64,000 nucleotides of DNA from Azorinus chamasolen (GCA_963576725.1 OY755236.1:70402379-70466378), one strand, 5' to 3'; counted from the first letter of the stretch, positions 22,011 to 31,595 are shown. Program-made: numbers and translations. Notes: generated by a model not told the origin, from the letters alone.

Positions 22011-22474
22011 GTCACTAGGTAGGTAGGTAGGGTAGGGTAGGGTAGGTAGGTAGGTAGATAGTAGTATTTAAAGTAGTAGTAGTATAGGTAGTAGTAGCAT
22101 TAGTATAGGTAGTGGAAGTAGTATAGGTGGAATGTAGTAGGCAATAGCAGAAGTAGTACTAGGAAGTAGGAATAGTAATAGTAGCAGTTGTAGCAGCAGC
22201 AGCGACAGTAGTAGGTGGATGGGTTTGTGGGTGGTTGGGTTTGTGCTTGAGTGGGTGGCTGGGTTTTGGGTGGGTGGGTTTTTTATTGGGTATGTGTGAA
22301 GGTAGGTAGGTAATAGGAGGAGGTATAGGAGTAGTAGTAGGAGGAGTAGTATGTGTAGTTGTGGGATTAATAGTAGTGGTAGTAGTTGTAGTAGTGGTAG
22401 TAGTAGTAGTAGCGGTAATTATAGTAGTAGTAGTAGTAGTAGTAGTGACGGTGGTGGTGGTGGTAGACGAAGCA
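22011..22474 (+). repeat. TAGG / GGGTA / TAG / TGGG low-complexity block
   Basis: (TAGG)n, (GGGTA)n, then TAG/GTA triplets with a TGGGTGGGTGGG-type stretch at about 22200-22290 that could form G-quadruplexes. The block recurs almost unchanged at 55466-55925. Poly-Thr ORFs on the minus strand come from this composition. Confidence 0.9.
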
Positions 22475-22841
22475 AACACAAAAAAAAAAAAAAAATTATT
22501 TCCCACTTCGCTAAAATAATTCAAAAGGCATGATGTCGAACACTTATGTTGCCTCACTTCGATGAGACTTATTTCAATTAATTTCAATAGGTGATAAATT
22601 ACAAATGTATTCAAAATATCGATATGATATATGGCATTGCACACAGCATTGACCATACAAAAATCCACTGCCAAATGAAGTTTTGTTTAGTTTTACAGTG
22701 ACTGACACAATGTTCCATCCATGAAATTTTAAGTTAGAACTTAGATTATTGAAATTTTAACAGCTATTTACGTTTTGTAAAGTGTCAGATAGAAGTCAAT
22801 ACAACATTTTACAATTCATTAAGTGATCTCTTCATATATAC

Positions 22842-23045
22842 ATGTGTTCCTACGTGCGTGTGAGTGTGTGCGTGAGTGTTTGTGTGCTTGCATGTATGAG
22901 AGTGTTTCGAAGTGTATGTGTAAGTATCGGTATATGTGCGTGCGTGCGTTCATATGTGTATCGGTATGTGTGCGTACATGCGTTCGTGTGTGTAATTGTT
23001 TATGTACATGCGTGTTGTGTGTGTGTGCGTGCGTGCGGGCGTATG
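22842..23045 (+). repeat. TG/CG-rich alternating tract
   Basis: GTGCGTGTGAGTGTGTGCG-type sequence, mirrored in copy 2 at 56311-56515. Cys/Val-rich ORFs here are composition artefacts. Confidence 0.85.
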
Positions 23046-23241
23046 TTTTGTTGAAACAAAGACAGGGAGTCACTATTCTATGGGGGGTCGCAATTCTTCG
23101 TAAGGGGTCAGTTTTCTTCGTGTGCAGGGGTCGTAATATTATGACCGGGGGGTCAAAATACTATGACCGGGGGGTCACTATTTTTTAAAAAATACTGACC
23201 GGGGGGTCAGTATTCTATGGGGGTCACTTTACTTCGTTACA

Positions 23242-23478
23242 CCGGCAGTCCGAGGTTTAATTCACGGTCCCTCCCGGGACGCTTTTCCGTGTCTCCCACC
23301 GGCAGCTCCTCTCCATCCAGGGGCTAAAATGGGTACCTGTGAGGATCACTAGTCGGTACTGCGGCTGCACGATTGCGCCATATGTTAGCAGTGCTCAATA
23401 TTCATTGTAGGCGAATGGCTCGCTGGCCAGGAGAGTAAATATACAGTCGGCTGGGCGGTCCTTCGGATTGAAGGTAGA
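23242..23478 (+). mobile_element. tRNA-derived SINE, 3' piece
   Basis: It resumes at GGCAGTCCGAGGTTTAATTC (box B region, degraded), then CGTGTCTCCCACCGGCA, ACTGCGGCTGCACGATTGCG and TAGGTACTTTT end, in the same order as the intact SINE at 26987-27294. Confidence 0.85.
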
Positions 23479-23519
23479 CTATAGCTAGGTACTTTTATAG
23501 CATATGAATACATGTATTT

Positions 23520-23755
23520 TTTACTATGACTTAGGACTCCAAGATTTTCGCGTAAGAAAATATGACATTATAATATTAATTAGACTATTTTCTATTATGA
23601 CATAGGAACACAGGACACTTTCACTCAAGTAGAAAGTGTAGAAATAAATACATATTATACCAGTAGCACACAGAGCACACATGCTGATCAGAAGGTTCCT
23701 ATACGAGCCGTCTGATCATGGTTAACTCGCAACGGCGTAGGGAGTGAATGGTTAA
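23520..23755 (+). mobile_element. Family B MITE, degraded
   Basis: Interior TAATATTAATTAGAC, ACACAGGACACTTT; hairpin tip GGTTCCTATACGAGCC; ends GGGAGTGAATGGTTAA. Confidence 0.6.
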
Positions 23756-23791
23756 CGTACGATGGGTGTTTTGTACCTATCAAACTACTGT

Positions 23792-24046
23792 TTAACCCTT
23801 TCCCTGTTCTGTATTTAGGCCGAACTTCAATACCTAAGTCTGATGAATATTCATTAACAAAATAGTTATAAAGGAATATCGAAGGTGGAAAACTGTAGAC
23901 ATTTTAGAAAGCAAGGAAACAGATCTATCAAATTCTATTAGCAAAATGAGCAGATCCTAGTCAGACGGCTCCTATAGGAGCCGTCTGATCTGGGTATACT
24001 TTGTTTGCAAATGCATGAAAACACGTTTGTATGAGGGAAAGTGATA
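23792..24046 (+). mobile_element. Family A MITE, complete
   Basis: TTAA 23792; CCCTTTCCCTGTTC left, ATGAGGGAAAGTGATAA right. Hairpin 23945-24007 with perfect GACGGCTCCTATAGGAGCCG centre. Confidence 0.85.
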
Positions 24047-24055
24047 ATCCAATCT

Positions 24056-24150
24056 TCATCATTTCATAAGCAAAGAGAGCAGATCCTGACCAGACGGATC
24101 CTACATGAACAGTCTGATCTAAGTCTGCTCTGTTTTCCAATGGGTTAAAA
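24056..24150 (+). mobile_element. Family B hairpin fragment
   Basis: CATAAGCAAAGAGAGCAGATCC..AAGTCTGCTCTGTTTTCC (split arms) with degraded tip GGATCCTACATGAAC. Confidence 0.6.
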
Positions 24151-24572
24151 TGCATATATGCTCTATAATGTGTAGGATTAAACAGTCAATAGCATGAATG
24201 TTCGGATAATGCAGGTGTGATACTGCCTACAGGGTCTAGGTTTTGTCTAGTGACAACAATTCACAAACGAAATAACCCTAGCATTGTTTGTCTATCACTC
24301 AGCATATAATCACGTGACCATATACCATATCTGGTATAGATGACATTAGGCTACATGTACAGACTGAAAGAGCGGTAAAAAAGATGTATGCTCGTGTAAC
24401 ATGCTGCGTTTCAAAATTGCACATGTTGTAGTTCTTCGTTGGAAGGGGGTAAAATGGAATAAAGGTACGGTCATTTATGTTCTTTCTTTGGTTAATTGGT
24501 TTTTTATCTAATGGCATGGCAAGAGCGGGAAAGGTATATTTAAGTCGTGATCGTCGTTGGTATGCAACCTAC

Positions 24573-24811
24573 CTGTCTTGCAACAGTAATGTCGACCATG
24601 CCGAAAGAAGCATGACCCACTGGTTATAATTAAGACGAACACAAACATTGTTTGCAATAATTAACATTTTCAGTGCCAAATATATTTCATCTGCTAACAT
24701 TAGATCGTCTGACCAGGTCTCAAAGTGGTGTTTTCCTCGATTTCTGTACAAAAATATCACCAATGTCAAATGATTTGGATCCTTAGAAGATGTCGAGTTG
24801 TTGGACCCAAC
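24573..24811 (-). CDS. Possible internal exon of an unidentified gene
   Basis: On the minus strand a 239-bp open stretch is bracketed by an acceptor-like CTTTTACATACAG (just above 24811) and a donor-like GACAG followed by GTAGGT (24572-24567). It would start in phase 0 and end with two bases of a split codon. The roughly 79 residues have balanced composition, for instance ETWSDDLMLADEIYLALKML, and look like a helical, globular segment. I do not recognise a family. It lies in a repeat-poor gap between MITEs. No partner exon with compatible phase was found nearby, so it may be chance or a pseudogene. Confidence 0.3.
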
Positions 24812-24859
24812 CTGTATGTAAAAGTTATCACACAAACTGTAGACCCAGGTCTATATAAC

Positions 24860-24929
24860 TCCATTAGCAAACAGAGCAGACCATAAACAAACAGCTCCTA
24901 CATGAGCTGATTTTAGTCAACTCTGTTAA
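24860..24929. mobile_element. A/B hairpin fragment
   Basis: CATTAGCAAACAGAGCAGACC and GTCAACTCTGTTAA arms around CAGCTCCTACATGAGCTG; no outer ends on the left. Confidence 0.55.
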
Positions 24930-25165
24930 CCCTTTCCCTCATATAAACATGTTTTCACGCCTTTGCAAACAGAGTAGACCCAGATCAGACAGCTCCTAGA
25001 GGAGCTGTCTGATCAGGGTCTGCTCTGTTTGCTATTGGAATTTGATAGATCTGTTTCTTCACTTTCTAAAATGGCTACAATGTTCTACCTTCCATATTTC
25101 TTTATAATTATTTTGGCCATGCAAATCTGAAATCTGGCCTAAATATAGAACAGGGAAAGGGTTAA
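24926..25165 (-). mobile_element. Family A MITE, complete
   Basis: TTAA at 24926 and 25162; hairpin 24963-25032 with tip CAGCTCCTAGAGGAGCTG; CAGGGAAAGGG terminus. The arms keep the AGATC versus GATCAGG asymmetry. Confidence 0.9.
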
Positions 25166-25473
25166 CAAGGAGTGAAGAATGCCTCGCTAAATAATGGGTT
25201 ACTAATAGATGCCAATCTGCAGACTACTACAATATGCCTCGCATTGCCTATCAGAATCCACCAAGCAGAATAAAAAAGTACAGAAACCGTGAAAACACAC
25301 AGGATGCATGTAACAGTGAGAGATTGTGCTAGATTAGGATCATCTTTTTTCCAACATGTCAGAATTTGTCATTGGTCAAATTCAGTAAATAAGAGCAAGG
25401 TATCTAGTAGTCAATGGATATCATCTGAATATTCAGCGACAGGGTCAATGCAAGTGACATATTTGTAATTACA
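25166..25473. other. Unassigned DNA
   Basis: Nothing recognisable between two complete MITEs. Confidence 0.4.
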
Positions 25474-25702
25474 TTGATCCTTTCCTCCTTATATATGCCT
25501 TTCTACATTTCTGTAAAAATCACCTGCTGAAACCATTGTGATTATTAGAGCATTTGCTCCTATAGGAGCAAGTGTTCGATTTATCACAATGGTTACGAAC
25601 TACTAAATTCAAAACCTTTCCTTTCCTCTAGTTAATTCTCCTTTTTGGTAGATTTATTCAAGGTGGTTGGGTCTAAAAATAGCCTATGAGGGAAAGGGTT
25701 AA
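25474..25702 (-). mobile_element. Family C MITE
   Basis: It ends GCCTATGAGGGAAAGGGTTAA (TTAA 25699-25702). Hairpin 25529-25596 with GCTCCTATAGGAGC core. The left end TTGATCCTTTCCTCC has lost the exact TTAA. Confidence 0.8.
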
Positions 25703-25754
25703 CAAACAGGCTGGTATCGCAATAGGATTCAAACTGGTGCTGATTGCATTTCTT

Positions 25755-26015
25755 TTAACCTTTGACTCCATGAATATTCATGAAACAAATAATGATGTCA
25801 TGAATATTTTATCAATTAGAACCATTTTCAAAATAGATATTAAGTCATGGAGTTTTTGCCAAAACAGACTGTAGATTCAGATCTACATTATTCCGTATTT
25901 TCAGCAAACAGAGCTGACCCTGATCAGACAGCTCCTATAGGAGCCAAGCCATCTGTTCTTGGTCTACACTGTTTGTAAATGAATAGAAATGTGTATCTAT
26001 GGAGTAAAGGATTAA
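25755..26015 (+). mobile_element. Family B MITE, complete
   Basis: TTAA 25755 and 26012. TGAATATTCATGAAACAAAT, ATGATGTCATGAATATT; hairpin tip GCTCCTATAGGAGCC followed by a 4-base AAGC insertion; right end GGAGTAAAGGATTAA. Confidence 0.85.
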
Positions 26016-26165
26016 GATGAATGGAATTACGTGAAAGTTTAGTAGTTTTAGCAGAAGACATTCTTCACAGATGACAATTACCTAGCATTCAAAGTGTAAC
26101 CATTTACCTGGTGAATAATTATTCAAGAATCTGTGTTTTCATATTATACATGTACATGGCATATA

Positions 26166-26336
26166 CAGTAAACCCCCTTTAATGCGACCACCAAAAGGGA
26201 CATAAGTCACGGTGATAGAGACAGGTGCTCCCACGATCCCATATATGGGACGTGGGCAAACAGTGTAAACTCTGATCAGATGCTGCTTTATTCAGCAGTC
26301 TACACTGTTTGCTGATAGAAAATTCAATATAAAACC
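26166..26336. mobile_element. Family D left arm joined to family H
   Basis: CAGTAAACCCCCTTTAATGC starts a family D copy that stops near 26225. Family H then follows: GATCCCATATATGGGACG, CAAACAGTGTAAACTCTG and CAGTCTACACTGTTTGCTG hairpin arms. A sister of H is at 35174. Confidence 0.6.
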
Positions 26337-26475
26337 AAACAGAATTGAAAGTGAAATGGTCAAGAAACTACTGGCCCAGTGTAATTTGGCCAGAATCCTG
26401 GCTAACTTACATGACATCTGATTGAGATTAAAGCTATTTGCCAAACATACGCTAGCAAGATAATCGTAAATATAA

Positions 26476-26709
26476 TTAAAGGTTTATAACTGACTTTTTT
26501 TCTGTTGTAGAAAAAGAGTCTAACATGAATATAACATACATTGGGAAAGTGTTGAGGATACTGCCCCAGGGACCACAAAATGAAGCTGGTTCATCTTTGT
26601 TGAGTATGCAGGGAATGTAGCAGCCATGTCCATACTTTGTTGTACAGATATCTACTAAACTCAGTCTGGAAAGGGCCAGTGTAAACCTAGGCATTGACAA
26701 AATCAACAA
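26476..26709 (-). other. Weak exon-like open stretch, both strands ambiguous
   Basis: Minus strand: an acceptor-like TACACTGGCCCTTTCCAG precedes an open stretch with balanced composition (TKYGHGCYIPCILNKDEPAS). Plus strand: a good polypyrimidine acceptor CTTTTTTTCTGTTGTAG (ending 26510) precedes a shorter open stretch closing at TAG. No convincing donor exists on either strand, and phases do not link to 24573-24811. Probably chance. Confidence 0.15.
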
Positions 26710-26824
26710 AATAAAGGTATTTTACACTCTTTACAACTGTGAGATGTATTGTTTGAGCTGCCATCGATAGAAACAATTTCCATGCAGCAAAACATGTGTT
26801 TCTGAATTGATTATCTATGCCAAT

Positions 26825-27366
26825 TTAACCATTTTCTCCATACATACGCCTTTCTACGCCTCTGTAGACATCCCTTTTGAAACCATTGTGATAAATAGAG
26901 CATTTGCTCCTATGGAACAAATGCTCTATTTATCACAATGGTTTCTAAACTCCACAATTCAAAAAGTTTCATTTTCTCTAGTAAATTAGGCAGGTGGTGG
27001 TGGTCTAGTGGTAATGCACTTGACTATCAGTCCGGAGGTCCGGGGTTCAAATCCCGGTCCCAACCAGAAATTTCAGAGACGCTTTTTCGTGTCTCTCACC
27101 GGCACATCCTCTCCACCCAGGGGGTTAAAATGTAAGGGTCACTCGCCAGTACTGCGGCTGCATGATTGCGCCATATGTTAGCAGTGCTCAATATTGTACG
27201 CCAATGACTCAATGACTATTGATGTAAATATACAGTTGGCTGAGCGGTCAATTGGACTGAAAGTAGACTATAACTAGGTACTTTTTTTTACTTTTAAATG
27301 CTACTTTTCAGTAAATCTATTCAAAATGGGTGGGTCTAAAAATAGCCTTAAGAGGGAATGGGTTAA
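26825..27366 (-). mobile_element. Family C MITE split by a SINE
   Basis: TTAA 26825 and 27363. Hairpin 26879-26945 has an altered tip (GCTCCTATGGAACA). The right arm 'TTTTCTCTAGTAAAT' resumes at 27295 as 'TAAATGCTACTTTTCAG' after the SINE. Confidence 0.85.
26987..27294 (+). mobile_element. tRNA-derived SINE, complete
   Basis: The tRNA-like head has box A-like TGGTCTAGTGG and a perfect box B GGTTCAAATCC; the anticodon-position loop CTATCAG reads ATC, as in a degraded tRNA-Asp. A conserved body follows (CGTGTCTCTCACCGGCA, ACTGCGGCTGCATGATTGCG). A TAAAT duplication flanks it (26982-26986, 27295-27299). RNA polymerase III promoter elements appear intact; it does not fold as a full functional tRNA. 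Confidence 0.88.
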
Positions 27367-27630
27367 CTTTAAACTATTGATACATTGCAGGATAGAATTA
27401 CATGCTAGTGATGATTTGTACTTTCCAAGTAACCATGTGTCTCATCAGGAGCCAAACTGGTTGACCTTTTAATAGAATTGATGAAAAATATCTGAAGAAA
27501 AATTAAAAAATGAAAATTTCTGCAAACAGCATATTTTGAAGATGACAATGACTTAGCATGCAAAGAGCTTTCAGCAAAAAAAATTTAAGCCTGTCTGTAA
27601 CTGCCAGATCAAGCACAAAACTATTGTAGC
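27367..27630. other. Unassigned DNA
   Basis: No supported feature. Confidence 0.4.
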
Positions 27631-27876
27631 CCATGAATATTTACTGGTAGTAAGAACAAATGACTGTAAGAATTAATATTAATCAGCAGATTGTTTTATA
27701 ATGGCATTATGAACAAGAGAATATGTTAAAATGGCAGAAATTGTGGAATCATATTTCATAAGCCAACAGAGCAAAGCCTGAACTAGTGAGAAAGCTTCTA
27801 CAAGTGACTTCTGATCCGAGGCTACTCTGTTTGAAAATGCAAGAACATGCATTTCTATGAGGTACAGGGATAAGCA
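27631..27876 (+). mobile_element. Family B MITE, degraded
   Basis: 'CCATGAATATTTACTGG', ATTAATATTAATCAGCAG, hairpin arms CAACAGAGCAAAGCC / GGCTACTCTGTTTG around AGCTTCTACAAGTGACTT; ends near CATTAA. Confidence 0.6.
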
Positions 27877-27904
27877 TTAACCTAAAAGAGCTCTAAATGT
27901 CAGT

Positions 27905-28080
27905 ATGTCAGACAAGTGGTAGCTTATTGTAAACAAACAGAAAGGAGTTCCCGAAGGAGCTTTCTACATTACTTATTCTTCATAAGCTATGACAAGATTT
28001 AAAAACCCTTTACTTCATATGAACACTTTCTCGTGCATGGCTCCTACAGAATCTGCTCTGTTTGCTTATGCAATCTGGCT
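27905..28080. mobile_element. Family D core fragment followed by family B half
   Basis: 27905-27990 has the D inner hairpin (AAAGGAGTTCCCGAAGGAGCTTT, given here in two parts AAAGGAGTTCC / GAAGGAGCTTT). 27999-28080 is a B left end (CCCTTTACTTCATATG) joined straight to the right arm GCTCCTACAGAATCTGCTCT. Confidence 0.55.
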
Positions 28081-28249
28081 TGCAGTAGGTCGGTGGTTCT
28101 ACCGGAGTCTTTTGGGCATGGAATAATGTACATATATTTGATTCCATCCATGGAAAAACATCTGGATTTTTCTTTCATATGTACATGTACTTAGCTGGAC
28201 GTAGTGATATGACTGAAATACTGTTAAAGCAACACTAAACCAAAAAACT

Positions 28250-28345
28250 AACCGATAAAGACTTTAAAAGCGGGTGGTTGCTGAATGCATGATTAATGAC
28301 AGTAATGCAGGAGCTTTCTGCAAACCTGTCATCCTGACTTAAGGT
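28250..28345. mobile_element. Family D core fragment
   Basis: 'GGTGGTTGCTGAATGCATG' and CAGGAGCTTTCTGCAAACC inner arms; no termini. Confidence 0.5.
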
Positions 28346-28351
28346 ACCATA

Positions 28352-28519
28352 TGCCTTTAATATTTTCCCCATGGAGACAACTTTTTTAGAACATCTGCAA
28401 AATAGAGTAAACTCAGATCAGATGGTTGTAGGATCTGTCAGATCTGGGTCTGCACTAATTGCTTATGGCATAATGTATATCTATCAGATTGTACAGTTTC
28501 TGCCAGTGTAAAACATTAA
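28352..28519 (-). mobile_element. B-type MITE fragment
   Basis: GCAAAATAGAGTAAACTCAG / CTGGGTCTGCACTAATTGC arms with a collapsed tip (ATGGTTGTAGGATCTGTC). Confidence 0.5.
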
Positions 28520-28745
28520 TCCTTTCCTCCATAAATACACATTTCTACGTCTCTGAAAAGGTCACTTTTTGAAACCATTGTGATAAAAAGAGCATTTGCT
28601 CCTTAGGAGCAAATACTCTATTTATCACAATGGTATCAGAACTACACAATTTTACAATTTCCCTTTTTTTCTAGTTAATAATCCTTTTCGGTAGATTTAT
28701 TCAAAGAGGCTGGGTCTAAAAATAGCCTATAAGGTAATTGGTTAA
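28516..28745 (-). mobile_element. Family C MITE, complete
   Basis: TTAA 28516 and 28742; hairpin 28571-28637 with shortened tip GCTCCTTAGGAGC (one base pair short of the usual core). Confidence 0.85.
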
Positions 28746-28826
28746 GGTTGTACAGGTGTTATTATAGATCTTTTTTGTGAATGAATATTCATGAAGGCTT
28801 GTTTAGAAATGCATGATGGAAATGGT

Positions 28827-29054
28827 TTAAGCCTTTCCTTTATATGAATACCTTTTCACATGTCTGCAAATAGAGTAGACCCAGATCAGAGCCGTCTGAC
28901 CAGGGTCTGCTCTATTTGCTAATGGAATTACATAGGACTATTTTTTTAGTTTCTAAAATGGCTAAAATGTTCCACCTTCCATATTTAATTATTGTCTGTA
29001 AATATTCAGCAGGTGTTGAAAAGTGGACTAAATATAGAACAGGAAGAGGGTAAG
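28827..29054 (-). mobile_element. Family A MITE, hairpin tip deleted
   Basis: TTAA 28827; CCTTTCCTTTATATG; arms GTAGACCCAGATCAGAGCCG and TCTGACCAGGGTCTGCTC meet without the CTCCTATAGGAG core; ends AGGAAGAGGGTAA. Confidence 0.75.
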
Positions 29055-29077
29055 CAAAGAATAGGAACTCTTCTTCG

Positions 29078-29638
29078 TGGCGGCATTAGAGTGGTTTTAC
29101 TGTCTATTCAGCTTATGCTCAGTCCACTCCTAACCTGGAAAACAAAATACTGTACTGTCTGTCTTATGTTTCAGGGAGCCATGCTGTGGTCCATTGTCCT
29201 GATGTAAAGGAGTAATTGATCTCCCTTGTCCAGATGGGCACGGGAAATGAATATAGCAGACTATGAAAGATTGCTGTCTACATCTTGAGAAATGCATGGT
29301 GTCCTTGTTCAGAGATTTTAAAGGACTTGTGTCTACACATTGACAAATGTTGAAATATTGTCACGGATATACAAGTACGACTACGTACATATGACTGCGG
29401 CTAAAATACAGAAAGCTACTGCTCAGTACAGATTGCCACGAATGGTGCCAGATCGTATCTACAGCAAATCCGGCGTCAAATCCGTGAATGTGTGACCGTC
29501 AAAGCCCGTTGTCACACCATTGTGTGCATCCGTATCGCACTACGGGATTTGGCATTTCCAGTGTAATCCTTGAGAATGAATTCGTAGTGGAACAGGGGAG
29601 GTGATCCGTGAATGTGTGATCTAAGCATTAACATACGT
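29078..29638. other. Family D terminus (29078-29102) then unassigned DNA
   Basis: GGCATTAGAGTGGTTTTACTG is a lone family D end. The remainder has 'CCGTGAATGTGTGA' twice (about 29484 and 29608), and an acceptor-like CTTATGTTTCAG at 29175 with only a short open stretch after it. Confidence 0.45.
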
Positions 29639-29705
29639 TTAACATGACAAACAGTGCAGATCCTTGAGGAGCCCTCTCATCCTAGTCTGCACTGTATACA
29701 AAGGA
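29639..29705. mobile_element. Family G hairpin fragment
   Basis: ACAAACAGTGCAGATCC / TAGTCTGCACTGTATAC arms with left arm shortened before GAGGAGCC. Confidence 0.5.
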
Positions 29706-29770
29706 CATTAGTGACTTGTGCACTGCACCATAATGGGCTTACCGTTTGTATTTGATACTAAGTGTGATTT

Positions 29771-30022
29771 TTAACCCTTTCCCTGTTCTGCATTTAAGCC
29801 GCATTTCAATACCGACTGAATATTCATTAACAAAATATTTATAAAGAATTCTTGAAGGTGGAACATTGTAGACATATTTAATAAAGTAAAGAAACAGATC
29901 TATCAAGTTCTATTAGCAAACAGAGCAGACCCTGTTCAGACGGCTCCTCTAGGAGCCGTCTGATCTAGGTCTACTCTGTTTGCAAATGCGTGAAAACACG
30001 TTTATATGAGGGAAAGGTTTAA
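29771..30022 (+). mobile_element. Family A MITE, complete
   Basis: TTAA 29771 and 30019; CCCTTTCCCTGTTCTGC; hairpin 29914-29983 with tip GACGGCTCCTCTAGGAGCCG; right end TATGAGGGAAAGG. Confidence 0.9.
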
Positions 30023-30204
30023 GAGAAATACAGAGCTATTATAAGGCTAGCTGTATCTACTTATTGACATTGTGCAGCGAGAAGAGAACTTATTTCTTTC
30101 CAATTTAACTGTAGATTTTAATCATAGATTAATTATCCATTTCAATGCTGTATTTTGTCAGAGTGGAATAACTCATCCAAGTGAAAGGCTTAAACTTGTT
30201 AGAT

Positions 30205-30292
30205 GATTCTGAATGACAAACAGTGTATACTCTGGTCACACGACTCCTCTAGGAGCCATTTGATCTGGATCTACACTGTTTGTAAATGCGGT
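30205..30292. mobile_element. Family G hairpin fragment
   Basis: ACAAACAGTGTATACTCTGG / ATCTGGATCTACACTGTTTG arms with GACTCCTCTAGGAGCC tip. Confidence 0.55.
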
Positions 30293-30388
30293 TGAATATA
30301 TTGAACTTCAAGGGACCATACACATTAGTTCAAGACAGCAGATGTTTTTAGTCATCCAATTTATAATCTGGTCAAAATTTCAAGTTCA

Positions 30389-30465
30389 CAGCTTAATGCA
30401 AGTCTAAAGTAATGCTGAAAGCTCCTGTTCAGCATTTCTTTTGACCTGCATTAAGCTGTCACACG
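30389..30465. mobile_element. Family D inner hairpin
   Basis: AGCTTAATGCAAGTCTAAAG and CTTTTGACCTGCATTAAGCT arms with tip AAAGCTCCTGTTCAGCATT; outer arms absent. Confidence 0.55.
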
Positions 30466-30715
30466 TGTTTCTAGATGTGTATAGTGATACATTTCAGAAC
30501 AATTCTGCATTGTAAAATTTGGAAGGACCGAACTTTTAGTTCATGTTATTCCAGTTCGAGTTATCTGAGTTTCAAGTGTGTCTTGCATTCAAAAGGTTAA
30601 TCAACTGAAGTGTATTGATGTTTGCTGCCCTCTTTTTCAAGAATTTAATAAATTAATTGACGATAAATTCTTGAAAACCTTTCACATTGATGTCAGTCAC
30701 AAGCATCTGTTAGCA

Positions 30716-30967
30716 TTAACCCTTTCCCTCATATAAACGTGTTTTCACGTGTTTGCAAACAGAGTAGACACACATCAGACAGCTCCAATAGGAGCCATCT
30801 GATCAGGGTCTTCTCTGTGTGCTAATGGAATTAGATAGATGAGTTTCTATTATACTTCGTAAAATGGCTACACTTTTCAACCTCCATATTTCATTAAAAC
30901 TATTTTGACCATGAATATTCATTAGTCATTGAAATTCGTAATAAACATAGAACGGGGAAAGTGTTAA
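30716..30967 (-). mobile_element. Family A MITE, complete
   Basis: TTAA 30716 and 30964; hairpin 30756-30822 with tip CAGCTCCAATAGGAGCC; outer palindrome AAACGTGTTTTCACGTGTTT in the left end. Confidence 0.88.
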
Positions 30968-30993
30968 ACATTGCACCAGTGTCCAATACAATA

Positions 30994-31110
30994 GAACCTC
31001 TCTAAAGCAACCATGTAATGAATGATCATGTGCATCTTTAAATACAGGACTGGTGTGGAACACACGTATTACACAAAGCTCCCCTGTGAACTCCTACAAA
31101 TGTCCATCCT
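30994..31110. mobile_element. Family D left half
   Basis: CAATAGAACCTCTCTAAAGC start, inner AAAGCTCCCCTGTGAACTCC; right arm absent beyond the tip. Confidence 0.5.
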
Positions 31111-31111
31111 G

Positions 31112-31520
31112 TTTTAATTCTTTACTCCATAAATATCAAAGTAAGAAATAATGGCATCTTGAATGTTAATTAGCCTTTAACCTGCTATGGGCAGATGAGT
31201 GAATACCTATGCAAACAGTTTGGAACCAGATGAGATGCCGAGTAACTCGACGTTTCATCAGAATCCCTAACTGTTTGACACCATGCTCGCATTTTGGTAG
31301 ACAAATTGATTATAGCTTGAATTTTAAATATTTAGTAGGTGAACAAATCTGAAAACATAATTTTCTCAGCAGGCTAAAGGTTAGATTTTTATTAGGGCAC
31401 GTGGGCATAGGAATGTGTTACCATAGTAGAAAATGTAAATTTCATTATTCCTTTAGGAACCGTCTGGTCTTGGTCTGCTCTGTTTGCAAGGGCACAGAAA
31501 AGCATATTTATGTATTAAAG
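31112..31520 (+). mobile_element. Family B MITE split by nested family E
   Basis: Left part 31112-31176 (TTTACTCCATAAATATC, TAATGGCATCTTGAATGTT) and right part 31385-31520 (GGGCACGTGGGCATAGGAAT, then right hairpin arm GTCTGGTCTTGGTCTGCTCT and TATGTATTAAAGGG). The left hairpin arm is missing. Confidence 0.7.
31177..31384 (+). mobile_element. Family E MITE nested in family B
   Basis: TTAA 31177-31180 and TTAG 31381-31384; CCTGCTATGGGCAG left and CAGGCTAAAGG right end; hairpin AACAGTTTGGAACCAGATG..with GAGTAACTC tip. The surrounding B sequence reads continuously if it is removed. Confidence 0.75.
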
Positions 31521-31524
31521 GGTG

Positions 31525-31595
31525 AAGCTACCACCTGTCTGAAAGATCTGGAATATGACTTTCTTCGAGTGGTTGCTGTATAAAGGTGTTACTGT
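31525..31595. mobile_element. Family D right half
   Basis: AGCTACCACCTGTCTGAAAG then GAGTGGTTGCTGTATAAAGG and TGTTACTG terminus. Confidence 0.5.

Larger units (their letters stand above)
16733..23241. mobile_element. Giant non-autonomous TIR element, copy 1 (6.5 kb)
   Basis: A perfect 46-bp terminal inverted repeat starts TGTAACGAAGTAAAGTGACC and has its mirror at 23196-23241. CCGG flanks both ends (16729-16732, 23242-23245); it is a 4-bp target duplication within the SINE, whose two halves are contiguous without it. TGT..ACA ends with a 4-bp duplication recall Ginger-type DNA transposons, but no transposase or integrase is present, so this is only an inference. Layout: terminal GACCCCC-rich zone; TG/G tract; AT-rich zone (17050-18105); 287-bp satellite-like array; TAG/TGGG low complexity; AT-rich zone; TG-rich zone; terminal zone. 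Confidence 0.85.

Noticed and set aside
22020..22055. Telomere-like (GGGTA)n
   Set aside because: The unit lacks the TTAGGG hexamer, is only a few copies long, and lies inside a mobile element in both copies.
22159..22674. Thr-rich 171-residue minus-strand ORF (and its counterpart at 55620-55952)
   Set aside because: It comes from TAG/GTA and TGGG simple repeats read on the minus strand; the flanking residues are not conserved as protein.
26994..27066. Functional tRNA gene
   Set aside because: Box A and box B are good, but the acceptor ends do not pair, the anticodon stem has a mismatch, and the unit continues into a conserved SINE body also found at 23242.
29164..29206. Exon after a polypyrimidine acceptor (CTTATGTTTCAG)
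   Set aside because: All frames close within about 40 bases and no family is recognisable.
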